Origin: Nephrocerus scutellatus
Lineage: Eukaryota > Arthropoda > Insecta > Diptera > Pipunculidae
Length of the DNA: 64,000 nucleotides
Direction of reading: 5' to 3'
NCBI GenBank assembly: GCA_947095585.1
Contig: OX352764.1
Span: forward strand, 6,991,001-7,055,000
Shown here: positions 34,589 to 44,579 of the stretch, in pieces
How the letters are laid out: every line of letters begins with the position of its first letter
Numbering within the stretch: the first letter of the stretch is position 1
Position numbers and translations under genes: made by a program
Notes under the pieces: generated by a model
The model's input: the letters and a program-made list of their open reading frames with translations, nothing else
What the model was told of the DNA's origin: nothing
The model's database searches: none

Positions 34589-36908
34589 TCTTTTGGAAAC
34601 ATTTGTGTACAATTCAATTAGTCGATCGATCTTTGCGACGCAATTAAGCCGGAAGTAGTATGTTCGGGGGCTTAGCTGATAGATGTGTTCCGGAGGAATA
34701 TTGATGATTATGGTAGTGACCACAACAACAGCAATCAATGCTCCAATGTAGCAGAGATTGAGGGGCAGCCAGGTAACAATTACGCTGAGAATGATGACGG
34801 TGATGGCAATTCTTCTTCGTCGCAGTTTTCAGTTCGTCAGTCACCACCAGTGGCAAGTTGCTGGAGTCACACACGACACGTTTGCTCCTTGCAATAACAA
34901 ATATATTCTTAACCTTTGCCGTTGTCGTTGTATTTTTTCACAGAGCAGTGTGCAAATGTAAGCAACTATTAATGGCTCAGTTGCCCACCAAAAGAACAAT
35001 GACAAGTTATTTGCTGATTGTTTCTTCTTTATGATACGATTCTGTTACGCATTCACTGGTTAGTTCTGTTTGGCTATGGTAGAAAACACTGCAAAGACGA
35101 CAAAGGTTTTAGCCAGTAACTCCGATAGCAGAAATATATATATAATTTGTTTTGTTTTCTTTTCAATTGATGCAAAATATAAAAGATGAAAAAAATATTT
35201 TCTTGGGATATATGACAACACAAAGACGAGAAATGTCAAAACATTTATCGTTTTTAAATGAAGTTTTGCTGTGAAATTGGTTGCAGTTCAGAGGAGGAAT
35301 TGCCAAATTTGCTAGTTCACAATAAATAATTTCGGATTATAAGTAAAAAAAAATGTAAAACAATTTAAATAATAATTTTTCATGCGTGGATAACTAGACG
35401 CGTTCAATATGCGGAGGGCTCCATATCCTCAGTAACTGGAACACTATTGCTCGCTGAAGTATATAAGAATTTTCTCCAATTTTTTGAGATTATTTTGGAT
35501 TCGCTCTCTCAACTTACATTGTCAGCTGTCTTTTAAAGGTTTTTGTTGCTGAGTGGACAAATAGCGGATAATGTTCTTGGACTGAATGCAATCCTTTTCA
35601 CTGAGGAGAAAGAGAGGAATGGTTTGTGGAGAAGGGGAAACGAGTATATTCGACAAAACCGGCGCTCTTGCTCCTTTCCATTCAGTGTAGCTCTCGACTC
35701 AGACTTGCTAGCGCAGCAATTAAAGTGTTTTTGAACCGAACAGGGGTATTTAGGACAATATTTATTTGTAAAATTATATAAATTATATATATTTATATAA
35801 AAAAGTATTAAATTGCCAAATATGTCAGCTTCAAGCCTTTAAGACCCAACCGAAAATATAAATCTCTCCTATCGTTCGAAAGAGGAGGCTATGGGTCACG
35901 CACAGCTACCCGAATGTAGGGTGTCGAGCGAGCAAAACTGTTTCTGGAGCGTTGCAAAGCTGCCACGGCTCGCTCAGTGAACGACGCCGACTCCGCGAGC
36001 ACCTGTACCAGTGGACATAACGAGTGAAACGAGTGAAGAAGCACCCACACATCTGCCGAAGACGTCTCCGAACAGCGGAATAGAATAAATTCGGCCACAA
36101 TTACGTGCCCAAAGAACCGACAACATTGGGCAATACCACTGTGGATTGTACGTTCACCAGACACATTAATGTTGATAATATGCCTTATGTATCATATTTT
36201 TTATATTACAGGCCAATGTTAAATAAAATTATCACCGCGCAGGCTGAGTATTTTTCTCAGTTTCTCATCCTACGAATAAAAAAAATCACTCCATCTCAAA
36301 CGGAGCGCTAAGCAATTATTTTATGACAAGTCCCATTAAATTCTGACAAGTAGAAGTCAAGATATACGAGTAGACACACGCACGCTGCAAAAATGTTCCT
36401 GTCCTCTGACTATTAGTTTCGCCCTTCGGGCGCGCGATTAAATATTCCGTTATTAATATCACGATTAAACCTTTTTTAAGAAGAATATAGTCGTTTTAAC
36501 CATTGTTTAGTGAGACTTTTTGACAGTTAACGTACAATTTAAAAATTAATTCGCTTTCATATTATGGCATAAATAAAAACGTCACTACTAAAAGAACACT
36601 ATAACATTACCATCTTTTTCCGATTATGCCAAAAAATATAAGTTTTTGAAATGAATGATACTGTTGATGTATCATCGGTTGCGTTTCGCAAATGAAGGCT
36701 GTCAAAAAGGTAAACAATAAATAATGAACAGATAAATTGAAATAAAAAATGTGTACCATATTTTAACTAATGATAATTTAAAAGCAAAATTTTAAAATGT
36801 AAACGGTATTTACATATATTATTTAATGATTTATACTTTTATTTAATTAATTTTTGCCAATATTTTGGTCTTGATGCTGACCATTTGCAAGACAATGTAT
36901 GTTTTTAA
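34589..36908. other. Divergent intergenic region between Atg4 and the 37-kb gene
   Basis: Should contain the Atg4 promoter (minus) and part of that of the plus-strand gene. No clear TATA or initiator found. The 35889-36164 interval is GC-richer than its surroundings and has a 91-codon minus frame without motifs. Nothing else recognised. Confidence 0.4.
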
Positions 36909-37169
36909 TGTTAATTTTTTTTTCCAAAACCACAGAGCGCGCTCGACCGCAAAATTTTTCAAAAGGAAAATCACACACGAAAGGCGAAAATCTTTTGTTT
37001 ACATTTTTTTGTTGCATGTGTTGTTGTTGTGCTAGTATAAAGAGGGGAAAATCTCCCAAAATATACAGATCTGTTTTAGCTCTACGGTAGAGTCGTTTTG
37101 AAGGGGAAACGAACAACTTGACAACCAAAAAAAACTCTGGGGCAGAGTTTTACGAAAAAAAAAACGACA
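36909..37169 (+). mobile_element. MITE family A, copy 2 (TAA duplication)
   Basis: 261-bp element from TGTTAATTTTTTTTT to AAAAAAAACGACA, bounded by TAA at 36906-36908 and 37170-37172. It shares with the other copies CTTTTGTTTACAT, TTGCATGTGTTGTTGTTGTG, CTAGTATAAAGAGGGG and TTTTAGCTCTACGGTAGAG. The sub-terminal AGAGTTTTACGAAAA matches copy 3. It ends 189 bp before the start codon of the gene at 37359. Confidence 0.85.
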
Positions 37170-37358
37170 TAAGTGACTATTCACTATTCAGAAATTAATG
37201 AAATAATTATTGTGAATGCACCACTCCCAACTCATTGTGGCAAGTTCATGACGGAAATTAAAAATTACACCGGAACTTGTACTGACAACCTGCTCTTTCG
37301 TTTAGTGTTGTTTTTTAAATTTTAAGTGTTGTATAAAAAGTCTATTTTTATTATTATT

Positions 37359-38995
37359 ATGATTATAAAAGAAGTAAGTATCCTTTTAATTTAATCTGGC
37401 TGTGTAGAATGCAAAATATTACAATATTTCTACCTACAGATCACAATAACAAACATACTCGGATTAAAATCGGGTCACTTGACTTTCGGTAAAAACTCCG
37501 AAGCCCCGAGAATCGTTCACGTCATTCAGTGTGACCCCACTTTCCCAGCCAAGTCGAGTTTCGTCGTTGCTGTGCAATTGATCGTCAGCACAAAGTACAA
37601 CTCATTAACTTCACTTACAGATCTTCCCGAAATCCAACATGGTCATGTTTGCATTAAGTTTCTTATACCCAAGGATACGAGAAATACATCTGAGCCTGAT
37701 TTTCAAGACGACAACATTCCATGCACATCAGCACAGGCTTTAGCCAGAGAAGCAGCGCGACGTGCCAAGATTACCTTTGATAGTCTCGTCGCAATTAGGG
37801 ATCTTAAATATCCTGAGGTTATAAAATACTCCCTAAATGAAGCTGACGAACTATCTTGTCCCGTTGCAGAGTTTCAAAAACTTTTTACAACTAACGTCGA
37901 CGAGTATTTTCCATTTCTTAATAATCTGTACACCGAAAAGAGTTCAAATTTTTTCCGTTTTTGGCTGACTGCTCCATGTCCGATGGGGTTCGTGCAAAAC
38001 AAAATATCTGTTCAATGTTAATATAATTTGTAATTTTTGTGAATTTCCTTTAAGCGATATCCTCAACAACAGTCTCGCAGAATACGCAAATATCAATAAT
38101 ATGCCCGCCCACTTGCGAGACCGTGATGAAGATAATCTCTACATGATTGCTGAGCTGGCCGAAATATGCATATTTTTAAATACCGAGTGCGATATATACA
38201 ACAAGCTGACTGTTTTCCAGGTTAGCAATAATGTGCGAACTGTTTTTGAATACATCACTGCCGAGGAGTACACGGTGATGTTTTACATTCCATATCTGGG
38301 AGAGAACGTCGAGATTACTGATATTGTAAGCGGTCAGTATAAGTTTTACTTATCTGATGAATGCTCTAATTTTTCTTACAGTCTGTCGAAGAGCTTAGCT
38401 TCGAGCAGCTGAAAACATTTATTAAACTAAAACGTGACAGATATGATCAGAAATTTTTGTGGATAGCTGCTGAAACAGCAATTAAGGATTTGCTGCACAT
38501 AGCCTTGGATATAGCACTGGCCAAATATTGCAAAAGGAAATTCATTTTCATTCAGTTAACGGATGCGGTATGATTTAACACAAAATTCCTTGTCCATTTT
38601 TTTAAATGCATTTTTTAATACACTTCGACAGATCCGTAAACTCCAAGCGGTTGCGATGACCTGCGATGCATATTTGCAGAAACTTTCTGTTATTCCTGAT
38701 GTGGTATGGTTTGAGTTTGGTTGCCCCATCTTTTTTTCTATAGAAATAACTAAATTTTTAGAATTGGCAGCATAAAAATTACTTACAACTTATCGTGGAC
38801 ATGTGCAATGAGGTTAAAGTAACCGCAATTATTGAGCACACAGGAGGCATACCGCTACCTCCTCGGCAAGCAAATTTTATTAAAGGCTGCATTAATCCCG
38901 ATGGTGAGTGTGAGCTGCGAGTGGTTACCGATGCGGAATGGACAACTTTGGATGAGTTTTTTGCATGTCTGGAGCCGTTCTTCCCACAGCAATAG
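37359..38995 (+). CDS. Zwilch-like protein (tentative), 6 exons
   Basis: Exons 37359-37373, 37440-37987, 38055-38325, 38382-38567, 38632-38703 and 38762-38995 join into 441 residues ending in TAG, with introns of 56-67 bp. All are GT-AG; the exon-2 donor is weak (GG|GTTCGT) but is the only one I found that restores phase. The 15-nt first exon encodes MIIKE; an in-frame stop precedes it. No catalytic motif, signal peptide or membrane segment. Several short segments occur in the same order as in human Zwilch as I remember it (an xQCD block, then FLNNLYTE, then AIRKLQAVAM), suggesting a fast-evolving Zwilch, a subunit of the Rod-Zw10-Zwilch kinetochore complex that recruits dynein and checkpoint proteins. 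Animal Zwilch is about 590-640 residues, so an N-terminal part would be missing or unfound. The gene structure is much surer than the name. Confidence 0.6.
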
Positions 38996-39489
38996 TATTT
39001 CTCTTATTCGTTTCCTTAACGACATAATTTCAAAGTAACTTCACAGTGGTATATTTAAATATAAAGCTAATTATGTACATTAATTGACAAATATTTTAAT
39101 GATATCTCATTCTTTACTTTCAACGTTCGTTAGTATCCACGAAAACAGTTTGATGTAGAAAGGTTGTACGCAAGAAAAGTATTCTTTGGAGAGAACGTAG
39201 CCAATTCAGCGTGAAAATTAAGCCAATGTACGCAATTCCAAAAGTACAAAAAAAGTTAAACACATCCAAACAATAACAAAAAAAGCGTGAAAAGTTCCTT
39301 CATAACAAAGCACTGGATTTTTTTGATTATCAGAAAGCGGGCAGTTTTAACTTTTATTAAAATCGTTTTAATTGCTACGAGTATTGACATTTTGTTAACA
39401 AAAAATATAGCGTTTTAAAAAATTCAAGATCAAGTGCTGCGTAAGTAGTGTGGTCGTTCAGTTGAAGTGTAGTGTAATATTAGTCGAAA
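38996..39489. other. Region downstream of the Zwilch-like gene
   Basis: AT-rich spacer. No canonical AATAAA close to the stop; variants such as AATATAAAG occur at about 39058. No gene. Confidence 0.4.
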
Positions 39490-40545
39490 CTGATGACTCA
39501 GCTAAGTTAGGCTAGGTTGGGGTGGCTGTCGGCAGGAAACCGACCCACTTAGACCAACAGATGGCCATTGTGATGCCACATGGATCGAGAGGATTTCTCG
39601 CCCTATTCGTTGAACCTGTTATGATCGCTATCGCTTCATTCCTATCTGCATAAATACCCTTATCATGTCTCACTCTGCTATCGCTTAATTCATATTTACA
39701 TAAATAACTTTATCTTAACGATACAAGCTGGCACTGTTATCTTAATTGCTCTAGACAATTCGCAGCAAAGCTAAAAACAGCGGGCTTGTCATAGAGATTA
39801 CAATTAAATAAAGTAAAATATTTAAAAAAATAAAAGGTTTAGTTTGTTTTTCCCGTCTAAGTTCTCTTCTCCGCCTTAAAAGCGGAAAGCACGAAACTAC
39901 GACGCAACAAACCAGTTGGAGCTTCGAATGAAGCGTAGAAGACTTGATGTCAGTGCTTGACAAATCGTTAAGGTCGTTGCAAAAGCATGTTCCCAAATGG
40001 AGCTTACGTTTTAGAGAAAGAGCTGTGCATGTGCAGAAATCATTGGAAAATACACCAAGCCTTACTGCATGCTTGCTTGTAAGACAGTGCCCAGTAATTG
40101 CACCTATCGTAGCGGTAATGTCCACTCTTTTTAGAGAGATAAAACACTTGGAGCGTTTCGGATCAAGCTTTGGCCAGATCTGTTTTGTCGCTATACAAGT
40201 TATACCATTTGTCCATTTAAGGTTGGTTTTTTCAGTAGCATCCTGCTTTAAGATGACTTTGCATATCTAGGGAACCATTTTCAGGTAAAAGGGGCAGCGT
40301 AGTACCATTTTTGGCAAGTTCAGCAGCCCTGAAGTTCCCCAGAATGTTCGTTTCCCGGCACCCAGTATAGGTGAATGTTGAGCTGCTCCCTGCGAGATGA
40401 TCGGCAGTCTAGGGCTACAATAGAGGTCGTAGAAAAATATTCTAGGGATCTCAAAGCTGCTTGACTATCCGAGAAGATGCAGATACCCTTAGTGGATATG
40501 ACGTTTCTCTTCAGCCAAGACAAGAGACAAGACAAGAAGAAGAGG
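39490..40545 (-). mobile_element. Non-LTR retrotransposon relic, RNase H and 3' end
   Basis: The minus strand encodes GICIFSDSQAALRSLE then LDCRSSRREQLNIHLYWVPG (about 40535-40320), an RNase H domain start, and then GAITGHCLTSKHAVRLGVF (about 40100). These match the relic in F-box intron 1 (IFLDSQA, NCRSS, GVITGHCL). The 3' end near 39490-39560 is the inverse of CTAAGTG.GTCGGTTTCC followed by AACCTA repeats, as at 28530-28575. Broken by frameshifts. Confidence 0.75.
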
Positions 40546-40682
40546 ATAGTTGGAAATGCATAATGGAAACTGACCTGACTTTTTTTTCCATTATTTTAAA
40601 GTTTTCAAAAGTTTGACATCTGACTTTGGAATGTGTTCAGATGTAAGCCAATAAACGGATGCGATTCTTGCATTGAATTCGA

Positions 40683-40875
40683 ATTAACCACAAAGCGATT
40701 TCTATGAAATTTAGTATGTAGGACAAAGGTGCGACTATAAGACTTGTTCCTATGTAAATTCTAGGATACGGTCATTAGGGACTGGAACTGAGCCATTTCT
40801 CTAGCGATTTCTATGGAATTCGTAATGCAGGTAACATGGGACTATACGACTTTTCCTATTGAAATTCTAATTTGA
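40683..40875. repeat. Two units related to the 118-bp repeat
   Basis: AAATTTAGTATGTAGGACAA and GAATTCGTAATGCAGG begin successive units about 108 bp apart; both contain GACTATAAGACTTGTTCCTAT-like sequence and GGTCATTAGG. This is the same repeat family as 19440-19815, over 20 kb away. Confidence 0.7.
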
Positions 40876-40894
40876 AGTGAATTAATTTTCCGTA

Positions 40895-41170
40895 CTAGGT
40901 GACTGTAAATGCCTGAAGCTGCTTGACGTCTGTCGGAGGCAGAATGTTCTGGACCGTCTTCATCTGATCTTGGCTCGGTTTAATGCCGTTAGCATCGATT
41001 CTGTAACCAATAAATGCGAGTTCCTTCTAACAAAAACCACACTTGTCGATCTTGAGAAGGAAACCGTTCTCCCGAATGAGGCCTAAAACTTCGCACATGT
41101 TCTTTTCGTAGTTGTTTTGATCGGTTCCTCCCACGATAAAGTCGCCGATGAGCTGAAAGGCGCCTTTTGC
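40895..41170 (-). mobile_element. Ty3/gypsy reverse transcriptase fragment
   Basis: On the minus strand the order is FIVGGTDQNNYEKNMCEVL, LIRENGFLLKIDKCGFC, ELAFIGYRIDANGIKPSQ, then a TDVKQLQAF-type end. This is the thumb-proximal part of a Ty3/gypsy-type RT (L.E.GL.L...KC.F....L.FLG..I...G). The catalytic box is not intact, and no LTR or other domain was found nearby, so it is an isolated remnant. Confidence 0.7.
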
Positions 41171-41436
41171 TCTTCTCATCATGTTGGTTATAACTTATAA
41201 GCTTATCAAGTTCAAGAGCTGCAACCGTTTGATTTCGTTATCGATAGGCTCCATAACGAACCTGGATTGCTGTTGCAGTCTGTTTTGCCCCTGGTTTAAG
41301 CGTCAGCGTTGCCCTTTGGGTGCAAAGGCAGAGCGAATCGCTAAACGGGAAATTTGCTTACCTCAAGTAACCTCTTAATTGTTCTGCCAATGACTGATGT
41401 CATTTTAAACAACTGTTATATTTCTGTACTCTCTTA
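41171..41436. other. Spacer, no gene seen
   Basis: A 65-codon frame at 41181-41378 has no motif. Nothing else recognised. Confidence 0.35.
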
Positions 41437-41693
41437 TGTTAAATTTTTTTTCGTAAAACTCTACCCCAGAATTGCGCTAAACCCCAGAACTTTTCAAAAA
41501 GGAAATCGAACATAAAAGGCGAAAATCTTTTGTTTACATTTTTTGCTGCATGTGTTGTTGTTGTGCTAGTATAAAGAGGGGTAAATCTCCAAAAATATCG
41601 AGAGTTGTTTTAGCTCTACGGTAGAGGCATTTTGAAGGGGAAACGAAACGAAACGAAAAATCTGGGGCAGAGTTTTACGAAAAAAAATTAACA
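41437..41693 (+). mobile_element. MITE family A, copy 3 (TTA duplication)
   Basis: 257 bp bounded by TTA at 41434-41436 and 41694-41696. Terminal inverted repeats extend about 34 bp: the left end continues into CGTAAAACTCTACCCCAGA and the right end is TCTGGGGCAGAGTTTTACG, inverse with one mismatch. Core as in copies 1, 2 and 4 (CTTTTGTTTACAT, GCATGTGTTGTTGTTGTG, ATAAAGAGGGG, TAGCTCTACGGTAGAG). This is the best preserved copy for defining the ends. Confidence 0.88.
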
Positions 41694-41696
41694 TTA

Positions 41697-43887
41697 ATTG
41701 ACACCTGGCTTCTTCTCACGCAAGTTAACGAAACTGACCAAAATCACACTACAGTCACAGCACGCGATTTGCATCTAATGGGTTGTTGACATCAGCTATG
41801 TTAACCCCACTTAAGTTCATTATAGTTGTAACTTAAACTTCAGCTAATTTATGATCCGAGAAGTAATTTTTCATCTTCTTTGGTTTTCTCACATTGAGGA
41901 TACAGTGATATTATTATATTCAGTTCAATAAGTTAATGAGTATAACCCGTATTAGTATTAATGAATCTTTCCTAGATACGCGGATCATGACTAAACGCAA
42001 GACAATCGATCTGTCATAAAAACACAGCCACGAACGTTTTTTCGTCATTGCACTAATATTGTTTCAATGTTAATAAATTTGTGGTTTTTGCAATAATAAC
42101 GGTTATACAAGTGCCTTATTCCTTGTTGCTATTCATAGAAATAGAAATCTTCATAATTGCGCTGCTTTACATTTGAATAATAGTCATTTATGTAAGTCTT
42201 TCAGGAAATAGGAGTTTGTAACTATTTGTGACGGTTGCACCTGTCTGGCATATATTTTTTTCGGAATTTCCTTAGTCATACTGAAACGGATTTAACACCC
42301 TCCACGGCCGCTATTTCCTGCAAGAAAAAGATAAAAAATGGATTTTCCATTTGACAGTGCGAGGACAAGTGAGCTGTTGCGCCGCTGTCACAATCTGCAT
42401 ATTTACTTAACTTCGCTCAAATTGAAATATCTAATGAATTCATTATTAGCATAACTGCTGTCATTGTGTCGATAGCCTTTTGATTAATTATTGAAATCAA
42501 TTTGAATACCGATCGATATAAATGTTGTGGCAATATAAGGGGGAGATCGGATATTACGCCCTATTGTTGATCTGGCGGAATTCTATTTTAGTGCGCGATT
42601 TCAAATCCAAACCTCAAAGCTTTTACCAGTGGAACACCATTAATCGAACAATATTAATACTACTCGTATTATAATTGTTATTCTCGACCGTTATTTAATG
42701 TTTTTCTTTCCTTGTTCCGTCGGATTATCGGTCCAAATATAAAAGAGGTATATATTACCAAATAGTTCTTGTTACTGCTGTTTTTTCTTAGACGTTTTTA
42801 TAACGAGTATCAACGATCAACGATGGCACTTCAAATATTAGACATTAAAATAAAACTTTATATATATTCAGCTCATAGATTTCGTTGCGTCATATTCCAT
42901 TCTGCCAGCTGTCAAACACAAGACATGCGTCGATTATTAAGAGTTAAGGGTCGATTGTAATAGACTTTCGCGTGCATGGGCTAGTGTCAAATCTCAACCA
43001 AATTCTTTCTAATGTTTGCCAAATTACAAAAAATCGTTTATTAGCATTATGTATTGGCATTTTCGTGTACAAATGTCAAATTTACAAATGTAAAGAGCGA
43101 CCTGAATCACTCGCGTCTATGCGCGCAAAAGTGAACGAAATCTTAACGAATCGGTGTTGAACTCAACTACAACAACACAATACACTTTCCGTGAATTCGC
43201 AAATTCGCCTACAAGTGCTCTTGCTGGCGAATGTCCATTATAATTTTTTTTACACGACCATAGACGAAAATGACTGTTTCATCTACAATAAACTAGCTTC
43301 GAAAGTAGCCTTTATGCACTCTAGTGAATTAACATATTAAATAATTTTGTTATTTACTGGAGTCACAGCGAACACACATTCTCAGAGCAATTTTGCATTG
43401 CGCATAACCGGTTTAGCTAAAAAGCGGTTTGGTCGTGTGAAAAATAGCGTACATTACTCGCAGAAAAATGCTCATCCAGTGCAGATACCCTCCACTTTCC
43501 TCGCTCGTTATGTAATATACTATTAATTCATGCTTTAACCAACTCGTGCCACAGCAGTAGCGTTGGCGGCTACAACAACTGTGCATTGTGTTCGACCTAT
43601 TCAATTTGCCTGTATTTTATTATTTGACAACTCGTACCACAGAGGCCACATCTGCATTCTGGTCAGGCAATAAGGCCAGCTGCATACTGAGCGCAGCTTA
43701 GCACAGTATAGCGGAGCAGTTGTTCTTAAGAGCTCAGCCAAGAATCCGTTGTGGCGAAGTAAGCAACTGACAGTTCGATGAAATACACGCGTTCTTATGG
43801 GAACGGAACGGACGGAAACGACGCAAAAACTTGGCCAACTTTCATTTTTTCTCTCCGGCAAATGCTTTGACAGTTCTCTCGCACACA
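41697..43887. other. Intergenic, no supported gene
   Basis: AT-rich. Open frames of 60-96 codons (42769-43891) have no motif. No recognisable repeat apart from simple AT runs. Confidence 0.4.
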
Positions 43888-44375
43888 GCAAATGTTCAGC
43901 ACATTTGAACTAGAGCTTCCGTTTGTAGCTTCGTTACGTAGCATTACGATTTTCTTTACGATTGCCAAACGAAACGTTAAAGCCGAAGCGACATTGTGTT
44001 ATGTCGAGTTTTTTTTGTTTTAGCAATCTGCGGTGAAGCGTAGATTTTTTCTCGAAAAAACGAACACGAAAGCCGAGAATCTTTTGTTTACATTGTTTTG
44101 TTGCATGTGTGTGTGATGTGTTTTACCTAAACCAAATGACATCAGTTGTTGGTGTTAGTAAAAGAGGGGTAAATCTCCCAAAATATCAAGATCTGTTTGT
44201 GGGGAAATCCATTCTACCGTAGATTGGTTTTTTGGAATAAACGAACAACTTGACAGCCAAAAAAGCACTTTACGGCATATTTTTTGTTTAAAAAAAACTC
44301 GACATTAGAAAGCATTGAAATCGTATGGCTGAATTCGTAAACGTCAGGCGTAGCCGAAGCTGAAGCGTGTTTGTG
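43888..44375 (-). mobile_element. Truncated family E element, interrupted by a MITE
   Basis: 43888-44001 and 44308-44375 together match the reverse complement of 14281 to about 14460 (shared GAACTAGAGCTTCCGTTTGT, TTTACGATTGCCAAACGAAA, GCCGAAGCGACATTGTG, GGCGTAGCCGAAGCTGAAGC). The terminal nucleotides are lost at one side and about 150 bp at the other. Between the two halves sits MITE copy 4. Confidence 0.8.
44002..44304 (+). mobile_element. MITE family A, copy 4 (TTA duplication), nested
   Basis: 303 bp from TGTCGAGTTTTTTTTG to AAAAAAACTCGACA, flanked by TTA at 43999-44001 and 44305-44307. Same core as the other copies, with an expanded middle containing GTGTGTGTGATGTG. It is inserted in the family E element; the uninterrupted E copy has AAT/ATT at the same point (14355-14357), so the insertion boundaries are fixed to the base. 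Confidence 0.88.
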
Positions 44376-44387
44376 GCTTTGTTATGT

Positions 44388-44575
44388 GCCTTCTGCTCGA
44401 TCTGGATGAAAGCATCTTGTACTGTACTTGGCTTTCTACCAATAAAGTCAATGTCGTCTGCGTAAGGTAATATCTGGTTGGACTTATAGAGGATTCAATC
44501 ATAGTATCACTTTCTCCAAGGGAACAACTGAAAGCTATAACCCGATCGGAGGGGGTAATATGAAGGCTTCGCAAC
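44388..44575 (-). mobile_element. RTE-like RT fragment with YADD box
   Basis: The minus strand at about 44449-44470 encodes LPYADDIDFIG, the RT catalytic box. Flanking sequence (TTTCTACCAA.GA.GTCAATGTCGTCTG on plus) matches the longer relic at 55150-55290. Only about 190 bp survive. Confidence 0.7.
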
Positions 44576-44579
44576 TGCT

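Noticed and set aside
34589..34738. Upstream in-frame extension of Atg4 exon 1
   Set aside because: The extension (isoleucine/valine-rich) does not resemble any Atg4 N-terminus, whereas MDSVFDAYLG does; more likely untranslated.
37332..37339. TATAAAAA box for the Zwilch-like gene
   Set aside because: It lies only 20 bp before the chosen ATG, too close to serve as a TATA element for a transcript containing that start.
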